Shown here: positions 17,239 to 26,061 of the stretch, piece by piece
Position numbering within the stretch: position 1 is the stretch's first letter
Layout: each line of letters starts with the position of its first letter
Assembly: GCA_045562755.1 (NCBI GenBank)
Contig: JBJKVF010000006.1
Coordinates: 496,001-560,000 of the forward strand
Source: GCA-002708145 sp045562755
Lineage (GTDB): Bacteria; Chloroflexota; Dehalococcoidia; Lucifugimonadales; Lucifugimonadaceae
DNA length: 64,000 nucleotides
Direction of reading: 5' to 3'
Notes under the pieces: model-generated
The model's database searches: none
What the model was told of the DNA's origin: nothing
What the model saw: only the letters and a program-made list of their open reading frames with translations
Translations under genes and position numbers: made by a program

Positions 17239-18506
17239 ATTAGATATTTTTCATTTATTTCTTTTTGATACAAATCTTCTTTACCATTAATTACATCCTT
17301 AAGTTTTATCACTCTGCCCTTTACTCCAGATTCTATAAGACCATATGCTAAACTCAATGCTTTTATACCTTCATCATAACCTACCTCGGGTTTTTTATTA
17401 TTCATTATTGCTCTATAAAAATCTAAGTATTGAAAAGCTAATATTTTTGCATCCACATGATGAAAATCAAGATTGTAATTAGACAATTTGTCTGCACCGT
17501 CCCATATTTTTGAGGTATCATCATCTAAAATGAAATCCGGGATCAATTCAAATAATTTATCCCCTGTTACTTCTCTACCATTAGAAAAAACTATCCTTGG
17601 AGATTTTCCAGACCTACTTGACGACCTATACAAAGTTCCTTCACTTCCAGTTATAGTGCTTACCCCTAAATTATATCCATGAGATGTATCAGAGAATGAA
17701 ACTTGGCCTATTACTCCAGACTCAAATTTTAATACTCCAAAAGCTGAATCAATAGCATCTTGAACTATTAGATCTCCTTGTTTATTATTTTCTTTTCTGT
17801 GTGAATACATATCAGATAATACAGGAGCAACTTCTTCCATTTTTCTTAATACACGTTCTTTTTCAAAAATTGAAACTTGAGCAAAAATCGTATCCACCAT
17901 ACCCAATAAGTATAAAAGCATATCAGCATTATGAACTCCTGCATCAAGAACATTCCCACCTGCTTGATATTTTTTTGACCTCCAAACGGTACTATGCATG
18001 ACTGATTTGTTTGAGCTAGAAAGATTTAGATCCAAAGTAAAATAAATTTCTCCCATTTTTTTTGAATCAATCAATGATTTTGTTAGCCTATTAATGGGAT
18101 CCCTTCTATAATTTTCTGCCACAGATAATATCTTATTAGTAGCAACTGAAACATCCTTCATTTTATTTGCAGCTTTAATTGTTATAGCAATAGGCTTCTC
18201 AGTAATTACATGAAATCCATTCTGCATCGCATTTACGGCTAACTCATGATGCATTGGAGTACTAGTAGCAATATCTATGGCATCAAGGTTCTTAAGAGAA
18301 AAGATTTTGTCAATATCAGTAAAAACTTGTGGCCTTTTTTTATCTTTATCATATATATAATCCGCCACAGATTTAGCCACAGATTCATGAATATCACATA
18401 CAGCTATAATATTTAAATCTGAAAAATAATTCTTAAGCTCAAGATAGCCATTAGCATGCCTTTTACCCATTCCTCCAGCACCTATCAAAGCAACATTAAT
18501 TGTCAT
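17235..18506 (-). CDS. Gfo/Idh/MocA-family NAD(P) oxidoreductase
   Basis: The 423-residue enzyme opens with a Rossmann fold (VALIGAGGMGKRHANGY) and carries the family's catalytic lysine in the ITEKPIAI motif near residue 100. The C-terminal part is the alpha/beta substrate-binding domain (GGNVLDAGVHNADMLLYLLG contains the His/Asp active-site residues). Members oxidise sugars, inositols or their derivatives. An AGGAG Shine-Dalgarno sequence stands 8 bases before the ATG. It follows the PanE-like gene by 11 bases and forms an operon with it. Confidence 0.84.
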   Translation of the reverse strand: MTINVALIGAGGMGKRHANGYLELKNYFSDLNIIAVCDIHESVAKSVADYIYDKDKKRPQVFTDIDKIFSLKNLDAIDIATSTPMHHELAVNAMQNGFHVITEKPIAITIKAANKMKDVSVATNKILSVAENYRRDPINRLTKSLIDSKKMGEIYFTLDLNLSSSNKSVMHSTVWRSKKYQAGGNVLDAGVHNADMLLYLLGMVDTIFAQVSIFEKERVLRKMEEVAPVLSDMYSHRKENNKQGDLIVQDAIDSAFGVLKFESGVIGQVSFSDTSHGYNLGVSTITGSEGTLYRSSSRSGKSPRIVFSNGREVTGDKLFELIPDFILDDDTSKIWDGADKLSNYNLDFHHVDAKILAFQYLDFYRAIMNNKKPEVGYDEGIKALSLAYGLIESGVKGRVIKLKDVINGKEDLYQKEINEKYLI

Positions 18507-18517
18507 AAATTAATCTC

Positions 18518-19549
18518 CTAAATATTTAGCATTTTTATCAACGGATCTAAATGTTTTTTATTACTTTTAAAATTGATACCTAAGCCTTTAATTATTTCAA
18601 CTATTTTGTCATTAAATGGTGTTTCTACCCCAACCTGCTTACCCATTTTAGAAACATATCCATTAAGATAATCAATCTCATTCCTTCTTCCCTTTTTAAC
18701 ATCTTGTGCAAAAGAAGGATAACCTAATGAACCAGCTCTTTTTCCAGATTCTGCTAAAGAGTTTTCTAAATCTTCGACATTTTTTCCTTCTGAAGCATCT
18801 ATAAGAGCATCTGGTGATACTCCTCCAACAGAATATAAATTATGCCCTAATGCCTTAGCAACTTTAGCAACTTCTGCTCCCAGCTGTATACCGATTTTCC
18901 TAGGATATAGCTCTGTCCTAACTTCTGATGTTCCATAACCACTTAATCCTGCTAGAGCATTAGCCATACAATTAGTAATTAGCTTTGACCATCTTTCTCC
19001 CCAAAGGTCGCTTGATAATTCAGTTTTTCCTACTGAATTCATTATTTCAACCAATTTTTTAGCTCTATTCGTGATTGAACCATCCTGTTCAGCAATCTTA
19101 AAAGCTGGTGAATTATTATCAGTTCTAATAGCAATACCTGGTTCATATGAAGCTGCACCTATCGTTATAATACAACCTAGTGAGTTAGTGGCTCCAACTA
19201 TTTTTGCCATTCTTTCATCATTCACTCCATTCTGAAAATTTACAAAAAACCCTTCATTTTCTTCTATATAATTTTTCATCATCATTGATACCCACTCTGT
19301 GTCATATGATTTTACTGCAATAAAAATCATATCAAAAGAAATTTCTTCATTTTGAAGTTCACTTATGTGTATTGCTCTGGGCTTTGAAAGATATTCACCA
19401 TCTCTTGTTTGAACTAAAAGACCACTTTCTTTTATTTTTTCTACCTGTTCGTACCATTGATCAATAAAAGTAATGTCGTAACCATTTTTTGATAGCATTC
19501 CGCCTACAACTCCACCTATTCCACCCGCACCTACAATAGCAATTTTCAT
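18518..19549 (-). CDS. Ketopantoate reductase (PanE/ApbA) family oxidoreductase
   Basis: The product has the N-terminal NADP-binding motif IAIVGAGGIGGVVGGML and the central catalytic lysine/asparagine helix WSKLITNCMANALAGL. The C-terminal helical domain has the R(x)EIDYLNGYV substrate motif of the family. The upstream ATG at 19561 is in frame, but GGAGAGAG just before the ATG at 19549 is a good ribosome binding site and the Rossmann strand starts there, so 19549 is preferred (343 residues). It may reduce 2-dehydropantoate or another 2-ketoacid. Pairing with a MocA-family oxidoreductase suggests carbon catabolism rather than pantothenate synthesis. Confidence 0.8.
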   Translation of the reverse strand: MKIAIVGAGGIGGVVGGMLSKNGYDITFIDQWYEQVEKIKESGLLVQTRDGEYLSKPRAIHISELQNEEISFDMIFIAVKSYDTEWVSMMMKNYIEENEGFFVNFQNGVNDERMAKIVGATNSLGCIITIGAASYEPGIAIRTDNNSPAFKIAEQDGSITNRAKKLVEIMNSVGKTELSSDLWGERWSKLITNCMANALAGLSGYGTSEVRTELYPRKIGIQLGAEVAKVAKALGHNLYSVGGVSPDALIDASEGKNVEDLENSLAESGKRAGSLGYPSFAQDVKKGRRNEIDYLNGYVSKMGKQVGVETPFNDKIVEIIKGLGINFKSNKKHLDPLIKMLNI

Positions 19550-19611
19550 ATCTCTCTCCATATTATTTCTTTATTATTAAAAGGTTAGTATATACTCGAA
19601 ATAAAAAAAAT

Positions 19612-20085
19612 CTATGCTTTTTTAATTTTTTCTATTTCGTATTTAATTCTTCTTTTTCTATCATTTCTATTTTTAGCTATCAATCCCTCAATAGTTTTTA
19701 TACCCTCATCTGTAATCCTTACCCTACCTATGGTTGTTATATCAGCTAAACCTTTTTTAGAAAGAAATGCTAGCTTTGCACTAGCAGTTGTAACATGAAT
19801 AGTTTTATACCATTTAGATAGCATTAGATAACATATTTCGATTGCAGATAATGAATCAGATGATGTAGCTAAAACAAATAATACCCTATCAGTTGCATTG
19901 TTTAGCCTAGAGAAATCAGAAATATTAAACACGGTTCTCCTGGTGTCCCAAATTGAAATAATCCATTTTTTTTCAGAATCTGATAACTTTTCCCATAATA
20001 ATCTTCTTTTTTGTTCTAGATTACGAGATTGCCCTTTCCTATGAGGAATATACGATAATGTTATTTCATGGTTTACAATTGTCAT
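19612..20085 (-). CDS. Hypothetical protein, possible winged-helix domain
   Basis: I do not recognise this 157-residue protein. The central part (SDSLSAIEICYLMLSKWYKTIHVTTASAKLAFLSKKGLADI) looks like a winged helix-turn-helix in which TTASAKLAFLSKKG is the recognition/wing region. It is followed by IGRVRITDEGIKTIEGL, common in MarR-like or phage-type wHTH proteins, and a very basic C-terminal helix (KNRNDRKRRIKYE). The arrangement fits a small DNA-binding regulator. It sits in an operon-like position upstream of the PanE/MocA pair and is divergent from the ROK kinase. Confidence 0.5.
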   Translation of the reverse strand: MTIVNHEITLSYIPHRKGQSRNLEQKRRLLWEKLSDSEKKWIISIWDTRRTVFNISDFSRLNNATDRVLFVLATSSDSLSAIEICYLMLSKWYKTIHVTTASAKLAFLSKKGLADITTIGRVRITDEGIKTIEGLIAKNRNDRKRRIKYEIEKIKKA

Positions 20086-20147
20086 AACTAAAGTATAAAA
20101 AATAATTTAAAATAAATCTAAATCTAAATTTAATAATAAGCATATTT

Positions 20148-21104
20148 ATGAGTAAAAACAAAAATCTTATAGCTGTAGACATAGGTGGCACTAACGTTAG
20201 AGTCGCTTTAATGAATGTTCAGGGAGAAATATTAGAAAAAACATCCTTTGATAATGACGGAGAAAAAGATATTTCAATCGCTACAAAAAAACTTATATCT
20301 ATAATTCAAGTTTTTCAAGAAAAAAATGATCTTATTGGTATAGGTATTTCATCAGCTGGACCGATTGATTCTAATACAGGAATCTATCATCACTCGCCAA
20401 ATCTTAGAAAATGGCACGGAAAATCTATGAAAGTAGAACTAGAAAACGAGACTAATCTCCGAATTTTTTTTGGGCACGATGCTACACTAGCAGCTCTTGC
20501 CGAAGTTTCATTTGGTGAATATAAGAATTCAGAAAACTTAATTTATATAACTATAAGTACAGGTATTGGTGGTGGAATTATAGCAAACAATAATATGATT
20601 ACTGGAAACAAAGGATCTATAGAGTTAGGGCATATGATTGTTAACCCAGGCGGAGAAAAATGTAATATAGGGTGTGTTGGTTGCCTTGAGGGATGTGCAT
20701 CAGGCCCAGCTATAGTGAATATTACAAAAAAGCTTTACGACAACTACAGTGATGAAGACGTCCTAAAGAAAATGACAAACTTAAATAAAAAAAATCTAAA
20801 TACAAAAATAATTTTTGATGCGGAAAAAATGGGTAGTGAGATAAGTAGAAAAATAGTACAAGATACTTTAAAACATATTTCTACAGGAATTATAAATTTA
20901 CTAAATATTTTTGATCCAGAAGTCATAATTCTTGGTGGAGGTGTAATAAATAGTCTTGAGAATTACTGGACAGAACTAAGAATTATGTCTAATAAAATGG
21001 CATTACCAGGACACAGAAACACTCCAATAAAAACCACTTCTTTAGGTGAAGATGTTTGTCTAATAGGAGCAGGTGTATTAGTTATAAAAAATACTAATTT
21101 CTAG
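20148..21104 (+). CDS. ROK-family sugar kinase (glucokinase-like)
   Basis: The 318-residue protein has the N-terminal phosphate motif AVDIGGTNVRVAL, the ROK signature STGIGGGIIANNNMITG, a catalytic aspartate in GHDATLAALAE, and the zinc cluster CNIGCVGCLEG (C-x3-C-x2-C) characteristic of ROK glucokinases. Length is standard. It phosphorylates a hexose or amino sugar with ATP; glucose is the default inference. Its TAG stop forms a CTAG shared with the stop of the converging HEAT-repeat gene. Confidence 0.87.
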   Translation: MSKNKNLIAVDIGGTNVRVALMNVQGEILEKTSFDNDGEKDISIATKKLISIIQVFQEKNDLIGIGISSAGPIDSNTGIYHHSPNLRKWHGKSMKVELENETNLRIFFGHDATLAALAEVSFGEYKNSENLIYITISTGIGGGIIANNNMITGNKGSIELGHMIVNPGGEKCNIGCVGCLEGCASGPAIVNITKKLYDNYSDEDVLKKMTNLNKKNLNTKIIFDAEKMGSEISRKIVQDTLKHISTGIINLLNIFDPEVIILGGGVINSLENYWTELRIMSNKMALPGHRNTPIKTTSLGEDVCLIGAGVLVIKNTNF

Positions 21105-22249
21105 TCCTCGTCATCATCAAATAAATCTTCAGGTAACAAATCTATATCAAATGGATCTCCTCTATCTAAACCAAGCTCCTCCGCTTCTTCAGTTATACCA
21201 GTTCCAAAATCATTACTTTCACTAAAAGTTTTATTAATTTCATCAAAATCAATTTCTAGAGGATCATAACCTTCAAGATCAACTCCTGGTTGAGTATCTG
21301 AAGAGCCATACAGATTTTTCGCCATTTCAGGTGTAACTACAAGATCTAAATTCTGCTCTTCTTTAATTATTTGAATAGATAATTTAGCCTGCTCACTCAC
21401 TAATGGTTCTGGGCTGAGTAAAGATTTTTCTAAAACCTTTATTACTCTATCTCCACCAATATTTTGAATAGAATTAATAGTGGTTAATTGTACATTTAAG
21501 TCTTCGTCTTCTAACAATTGCTCTAAATTAATTAACTCATTTTCAGTGCCAATACTTCCTAATGCCGTTGATGCTTCATACCTTATGCTAGGATTTTCAT
21601 TAGTCAAGTCTTCTGTAGCATAATTTACCCACTTTAGGTTTCCAGATAAACCCATAGAAACAAGAGAGGATTTTTTTGAACAAAAAATATCAGAATTCCA
21701 TGCAGATAAAATATATTTATCTAAACTTTCATTATTGAAAATTGATATAGATTCAAGGGCTTCCATTCGCAGTGTAATAGGCTCATCAGCATTAGAAACT
21801 ATAGTAAATAATGAATCAAAAATAATATCAAAATCACTACTAATTAATTTTTTTTCGTTAGCTATTATTGAAAAATTAAGTAATGCTTTTGCCGCTTCAT
21901 TTCTAACATCTAAAGAAATATTTTCAAACATCAATTTAACAAATATATTTATTAAAGTCCTATCCTCAGAACCATTTAAACCTTTTATACATGCAATCGT
22001 TATATTATCATTTGGATAATTTAAGAATTTTTTAAATATTGATTCATATTCTAAATAAGATTCTTCATCATTCATATGAACTAACTTGCTAATTATCTCT
22101 GAAATCTGAACTGGAGAAAATTTAGTAAAATATTCATATATTTTCAAAGATTCTTCATCATTCAAGTTTGAAATACTAATTAATTCTTTGTATTTGATTT
22201 CTGAAAAATCTTTTTTTACTAAATTTTCAAGTTGTATATTTTTTGACAT
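21101..22249 (-). CDS. HEAT-repeat protein with acidic tail
   Basis: The 382-residue protein is built of HEAT-like helical repeats, visible as recurring 'A...LL' helices with valine/alanine/arginine turns (LDVRNEAAKALLNF, PSIRYEASTALGSIG, LNVQLTTINSIQNIGGDRVI). The last 80 residues are low-complexity and very acidic (ending EDLFDDDED). HEAT solenoids usually mediate protein-protein contact; PBS-lyase-type HEAT proteins are common in bacteria. No enzymatic motif or signal peptide is visible, so it is probably a cytoplasmic scaffold of unknown partner. Confidence 0.72.
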   Translation of the reverse strand: MSKNIQLENLVKKDFSEIKYKELISISNLNDEESLKIYEYFTKFSPVQISEIISKLVHMNDEESYLEYESIFKKFLNYPNDNITIACIKGLNGSEDRTLINIFVKLMFENISLDVRNEAAKALLNFSIIANEKKLISSDFDIIFDSLFTIVSNADEPITLRMEALESISIFNNESLDKYILSAWNSDIFCSKKSSLVSMGLSGNLKWVNYATEDLTNENPSIRYEASTALGSIGTENELINLEQLLEDEDLNVQLTTINSIQNIGGDRVIKVLEKSLLSPEPLVSEQAKLSIQIIKEEQNLDLVVTPEMAKNLYGSSDTQPGVDLEGYDPLEIDFDEINKTFSESNDFGTGITEEAEELGLDRGDPFDIDLLPEDLFDDDED

Positions 22250-22314
22250 GAATATATTTATTTAATAGGTAATAATATAATTATAGACAAATAAAATAAT
22301 GTTGGCATTAGGAA

Positions 22315-23676
22315 ATGATAAATAATAATTTTGAAAAAACTCTATCAAAAGTTTTTTCTTTGGCTGATTTTGAAAGAAAAGAGAACTCTGTAAAATATAA
22401 AGATTTCCATCTTTTAAAAGTTCGTAGATTTTTAGACTACATAGGAAACCCCCATATTAATCAAAATTTCATTCATGTAGCCGGTAGCAAAGGCAAGGGT
22501 AGTACCGCGAAAATAATTTCATCATGCCTAAGTGAAAATAATATTAAAACAGGCCTCTTTATCTCACCATCTATCCACAGATTTACCGAAAGAATATCAA
22601 TTAGTGGTAAAAATATACTAAAAAAAGAATTTATTGACTTAGTAGAAGATTTATGGCCATATGTAACAAAAATTAATAAAGAAAAAGATTTGGGAACAAT
22701 AACGGTTTTTGAATTTCTAACAGTAATGTCTTTTGAATATTTTAATAGACAGAAAACAAATATAAATGTTATAGAAGTTGGCCTAGGGGGTAGATATGAT
22801 TCTACTAACGTAATAAGTCCAATGATTTCAGTAATAACACCAATTAGTTTAGATCATATGAACGTTCTTGGCAAAACAATATCAAAAATTGCTTATCAAA
22901 AAGCTGGAATAATAAAAAATAAAATACCAGTAGTCATTACAAAACAAAATATTACTGCTAAAAAAATTATAAGTGATATTGCTATCAAAAAAGAATCAAA
23001 AATTTATGAATCTAACAAAGAAATTAAAATTATAAAAAAGGAAGATAAAGGATTAAGCGGGGTAAAACTAAATCTTCATAATAATATTCTAAATAAATCA
23101 CATCAAACCTATTTAAAACTACTAGGAGATCACCAAATTGACAACCTAAAAACAGCATTGACCACTCTATCGATTATAAAAAAAAATGGAGTAAAAATTG
23201 ACTTAGACAAATCATGTGAAAAAATTATGGACATTACATGGCCTGGAAGAAATAATTTTATCTCTAAAAATCCAAATATATTTGTTGACGGGGCTCATAA
23301 TGATGATTCAGCAAAATTATTATCAAAAAATATAAATAATTTTTTCCCTAAATTAAATAATTTAATAATAATTTTTGGCTGCAATATTGGACATGAGCCA
23401 AAAGATATAATTGAAAAGTTTAGTAATTATAATCCTAAAATAATAATTACTCAATCAAGGCATCCAAAATCTTTTGATTTAAAAAATATGAAAAATCTAT
23501 TAGTTAATAGTAAAATTAAAATATTGAGTTATACTAAAAATACAAATCAAGCCTTGATTGAAGCAAAAAAACAGGCTAAGACAAATGACTTAATACTGGC
23601 TACAGGATCTTTATTTATAGCTGCTGAGATAATTGAGATTGTAGAAAAAATTAAACCTGAAGTATACGAGATATAA
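22315..23676 (+). CDS. folC: Folylpolyglutamate synthase/dihydrofolate synthase
   Basis: The 453-residue Mur-ligase-family enzyme has the FolC P-loop (HVAGSKGKGSTAK), the family-specific EVGLGGRYDSTNV motif, and the C-terminal domain motif FVDGAHNDDSAK (DGAHN). It adds glutamates to folates, with possible dihydrofolate synthase activity. The start is ATG 22315. The stop codon is directly followed by the ATG of fabF, so the two are translationally linked. Confidence 0.92.
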   Translation: MINNNFEKTLSKVFSLADFERKENSVKYKDFHLLKVRRFLDYIGNPHINQNFIHVAGSKGKGSTAKIISSCLSENNIKTGLFISPSIHRFTERISISGKNILKKEFIDLVEDLWPYVTKINKEKDLGTITVFEFLTVMSFEYFNRQKTNINVIEVGLGGRYDSTNVISPMISVITPISLDHMNVLGKTISKIAYQKAGIIKNKIPVVITKQNITAKKIISDIAIKKESKIYESNKEIKIIKKEDKGLSGVKLNLHNNILNKSHQTYLKLLGDHQIDNLKTALTTLSIIKKNGVKIDLDKSCEKIMDITWPGRNNFISKNPNIFVDGAHNDDSAKLLSKNINNFFPKLNNLIIIFGCNIGHEPKDIIEKFSNYNPKIIITQSRHPKSFDLKNMKNLLVNSKIKILSYTKNTNQALIEAKKQAKTNDLILATGSLFIAAEIIEIVEKIKPEVYEI

Positions 23677-24918
23677 ATGAATGAAAATGAAAAAATAGTT
23701 ATCACAGGTCTAGGAGTGATTTCATGTCTTGGAGATAATGTAGATGAATTTTGGTCTATGCTTAAAAATGGTAAATCAGGTATAGATGAAATTAGTCTTG
23801 TAAGTCCAGATGGCTTCCCATGCAAAGTTTCTGGTGAAGTCAAAAATTTTGATCCGACAAAATTTATTGACAAAAAAGAATCAAGAAGGATGGGTAGATT
23901 TTCTCAATTTGCTGTTGCAGCAGCTAAAAACGCCTTAGATGATGCTAATCTTGATATTTCTAAGGAAAACTCTGATAGAGTTGGAGTTCTGATTGGCAGT
24001 GGATCAGGTGGATTACCAGAGACAGACCAACAAGCAGAAGTAAAAGTTAAGAGGGGGCCTGCACGAATGAGCCCATTCTATATTCCTATGATGCTAGTTA
24101 ATATGGCTTCTGCAAATATTTCTAGAACATTTGGTATAACCGGTTATACCAACACATGCATTACTGCATGCGCAGCTAGCACTCAAGCAATTGGAGAAGC
24201 AACCGAAATAATTAAAAGAGGTGATGCAGATGTAGTCATAACAGGTGGCACAGAAGCTGGTATATGCGAAATTGGAATGGGGGGGTTTAGCACCATGCAA
24301 GCCTTATCTACTTGGGGTGGTGATCCTAAATTAGCAAGTAGACCATTTGATATTAATCGTGATGGATTTGTTCCTGCTGAGGGCAGCGGGATAATAATTT
24401 TAGAAAGTCTAAAACATGCAAAAAAAAGAAATGCCAAAATTTATGGTGAAATAGCAGGATGGGGAGTATCATCAGATGCTTATCATCTAGTTCAACCTCA
24501 TCCAGATGGTTTAGGAGCAGCTAAAGCTATAGAATCTGCATTAAGATCAAGTAACATTAATCCTGAAAATGTGGACTATATCAATGCTCATGGAACTTCT
24601 ACACCAATTAATGATAAGGCTGAAACTAATGCAATAAAAAAAGTCTTTAAGGATACAGCATACAAAATACCAATTAGTTCTACCAAATCAATGATTGGAC
24701 ATAGTCTAGGAGCGTCTGGATCTCTTGAAGCGATTGCTTGTATCAAATCTATTGAAGAAAAAATTATCCATCCAACAATTAATCTTTACGATCAAGATCC
24801 TGCATGCGATCTTAATTACGTGCCTAATAAAGCCATAGAAAAAGAAATCAATACTGTTTTATCAAATAGTTTTGGCTTCGGTGGCCAAAATGCTTGTATC
24901 GTACTAAAAAAATTATAA
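23677..24918 (+). CDS. fabF: 3-oxoacyl-ACP synthase II
   Basis: The 413-residue protein is a canonical KAS II. The nucleophilic cysteine is in NTCITACAASTQAIG, the two histidines are in NAHGTSTPIND and SMIGHSLGASGS, and a C-terminal SFGFGGQNACIV motif is present. It condenses malonyl-ACP with acyl-ACP during fatty-acid chain elongation. Other fab genes are not nearby; it follows folC with no gap. Its stop is 2 bases from the converging ABC ATPase gene. Confidence 0.94.
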   Translation: MNENEKIVITGLGVISCLGDNVDEFWSMLKNGKSGIDEISLVSPDGFPCKVSGEVKNFDPTKFIDKKESRRMGRFSQFAVAAAKNALDDANLDISKENSDRVGVLIGSGSGGLPETDQQAEVKVKRGPARMSPFYIPMMLVNMASANISRTFGITGYTNTCITACAASTQAIGEATEIIKRGDADVVITGGTEAGICEIGMGGFSTMQALSTWGGDPKLASRPFDINRDGFVPAEGSGIIILESLKHAKKRNAKIYGEIAGWGVSSDAYHLVQPHPDGLGAAKAIESALRSSNINPENVDYINAHGTSTPINDKAETNAIKKVFKDTAYKIPISSTKSMIGHSLGASGSLEAIACIKSIEEKIIHPTINLYDQDPACDLNYVPNKAIEKEINTVLSNSFGFGGQNACIVLKKL

Positions 24919-24920
24919 AG

Positions 24921-26057
24921 TTATTTTTTATAAACTAAAACTGAGTGTTCATTACTCATGCTAACAAAAACTTTTGAATCTATAGAAAATTTTTCTAAAT
25001 TATTTACTCTTGAGTGAATAATTTCACCACTTTCAGAAATTATTTCATACTCGTCATATTCACCCTTATATTCTCTTGAAATTACTCTGCCTAAAGCATT
25101 TTTGTCATTTGTAGAGCTTGGGCTTAGATTTACGTCTGAGGGCCTAATTAATACTAATACTTCTTCACTATTATCAATTTTTTCTAAGAATTTAGTACCA
25201 AATTTTCCAAAAGAAGTTTCAACATAATTTTTATTGTAATTTCCTTGTATAAAATCACAAGGGCCAACTAACTTAGCAACATCAGGTGTAAGTGGATTAT
25301 TATAAATATGCTCCGGGGTATCTATCTGTAAAATTTTTCTGTTTGAAACAACTGCAACTCTATCTGAAATAGCTAGAGCTTCTTCTCGATCATGAGTGAC
25401 CAAAATAGTAGTTGTTTCGGTATTAGTACTAATTTTCTTAATATCCTTCCTTAATTCTCTCCCTAAAACTCTATCAAGATTACTAAATGGCTCATCTAAA
25501 AGAAGAGCAATAGGATTAATTGCAATAGCTCTAGCTATGGCAACTCTTTGTTGTTGCCCTCCTGATAATTCATGAACATACTTATTTTCATACCCAGGCA
25601 TACCTACCATAGATAATATATTATTTATGATATCCTTTTTATTCTCTTCCAACTTAGATATACCAAATTCAATATTTTTATAAACCGTCATATGAGGGAA
25701 AAGAGCATAATCTTGAAAAACTACACCTAAATTTCTATGGTTTGGAGGAACATGTAAAAAGTTAGAACCAACTAGCTGACCTCCTATCCTTAGGTATCCA
25801 GATGAAATTTTTTCAAATCCTGCAATCATTCTAAGAGTAGTAGTTTTACCAGCTCCACTCTCGCCTAGTATACTTATAAACTCACCATGCTTAATTCGAA
25901 GATTGAGATTTTCAATTGTTGGAGATGAATCATTTTGGTAAAAATGTGTAACATCATCAAGATGAATTACACCAGTATCTTCTGAACTCATCTCTGATTT
26001 TATTTTTCTTTCTTGTTCATTAGACAATCTTTTGAACTTATTAAAACTTAGCTTCAT
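24921..26057 (-). CDS. Iron(III)-type ABC transporter ATP-binding protein (FbpC/PotA-like)
   Basis: The 378-residue ATPase shows Walker A GESGAGKTT, signature ELSGGQQQRVAIARA, Walker B ALLLDEPFSNLD, and the H-loop VTHDREEALA. A C-terminal TOBE-like beta domain (LVLIRPSDVNLSPS) is typical of the iron(III), spermidine and sulfate/thiosulfate importers. An N-terminal extension of about 30 residues precedes the ABC domain. It lies 4 bases downstream of its double permease. No substrate-binding protein is present, so iron as substrate is inferred from permease type. Confidence 0.85.
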   Translation of the reverse strand: MKLSFNKFKRLSNEQERKIKSEMSSEDTGVIHLDDVTHFYQNDSSPTIENLNLRIKHGEFISILGESGAGKTTTLRMIAGFEKISSGYLRIGGQLVGSNFLHVPPNHRNLGVVFQDYALFPHMTVYKNIEFGISKLEENKKDIINNILSMVGMPGYENKYVHELSGGQQQRVAIARAIAINPIALLLDEPFSNLDRVLGRELRKDIKKISTNTETTTILVTHDREEALAISDRVAVVSNRKILQIDTPEHIYNNPLTPDVAKLVGPCDFIQGNYNKNYVETSFGKFGTKFLEKIDNSEEVLVLIRPSDVNLSPSSTNDKNALGRVISREYKGEYDEYEIISESGEIIHSRVNNLEKFSIDSKVFVSMSNEHSVLVYKK

Positions 26058-26061
26058 ATCA

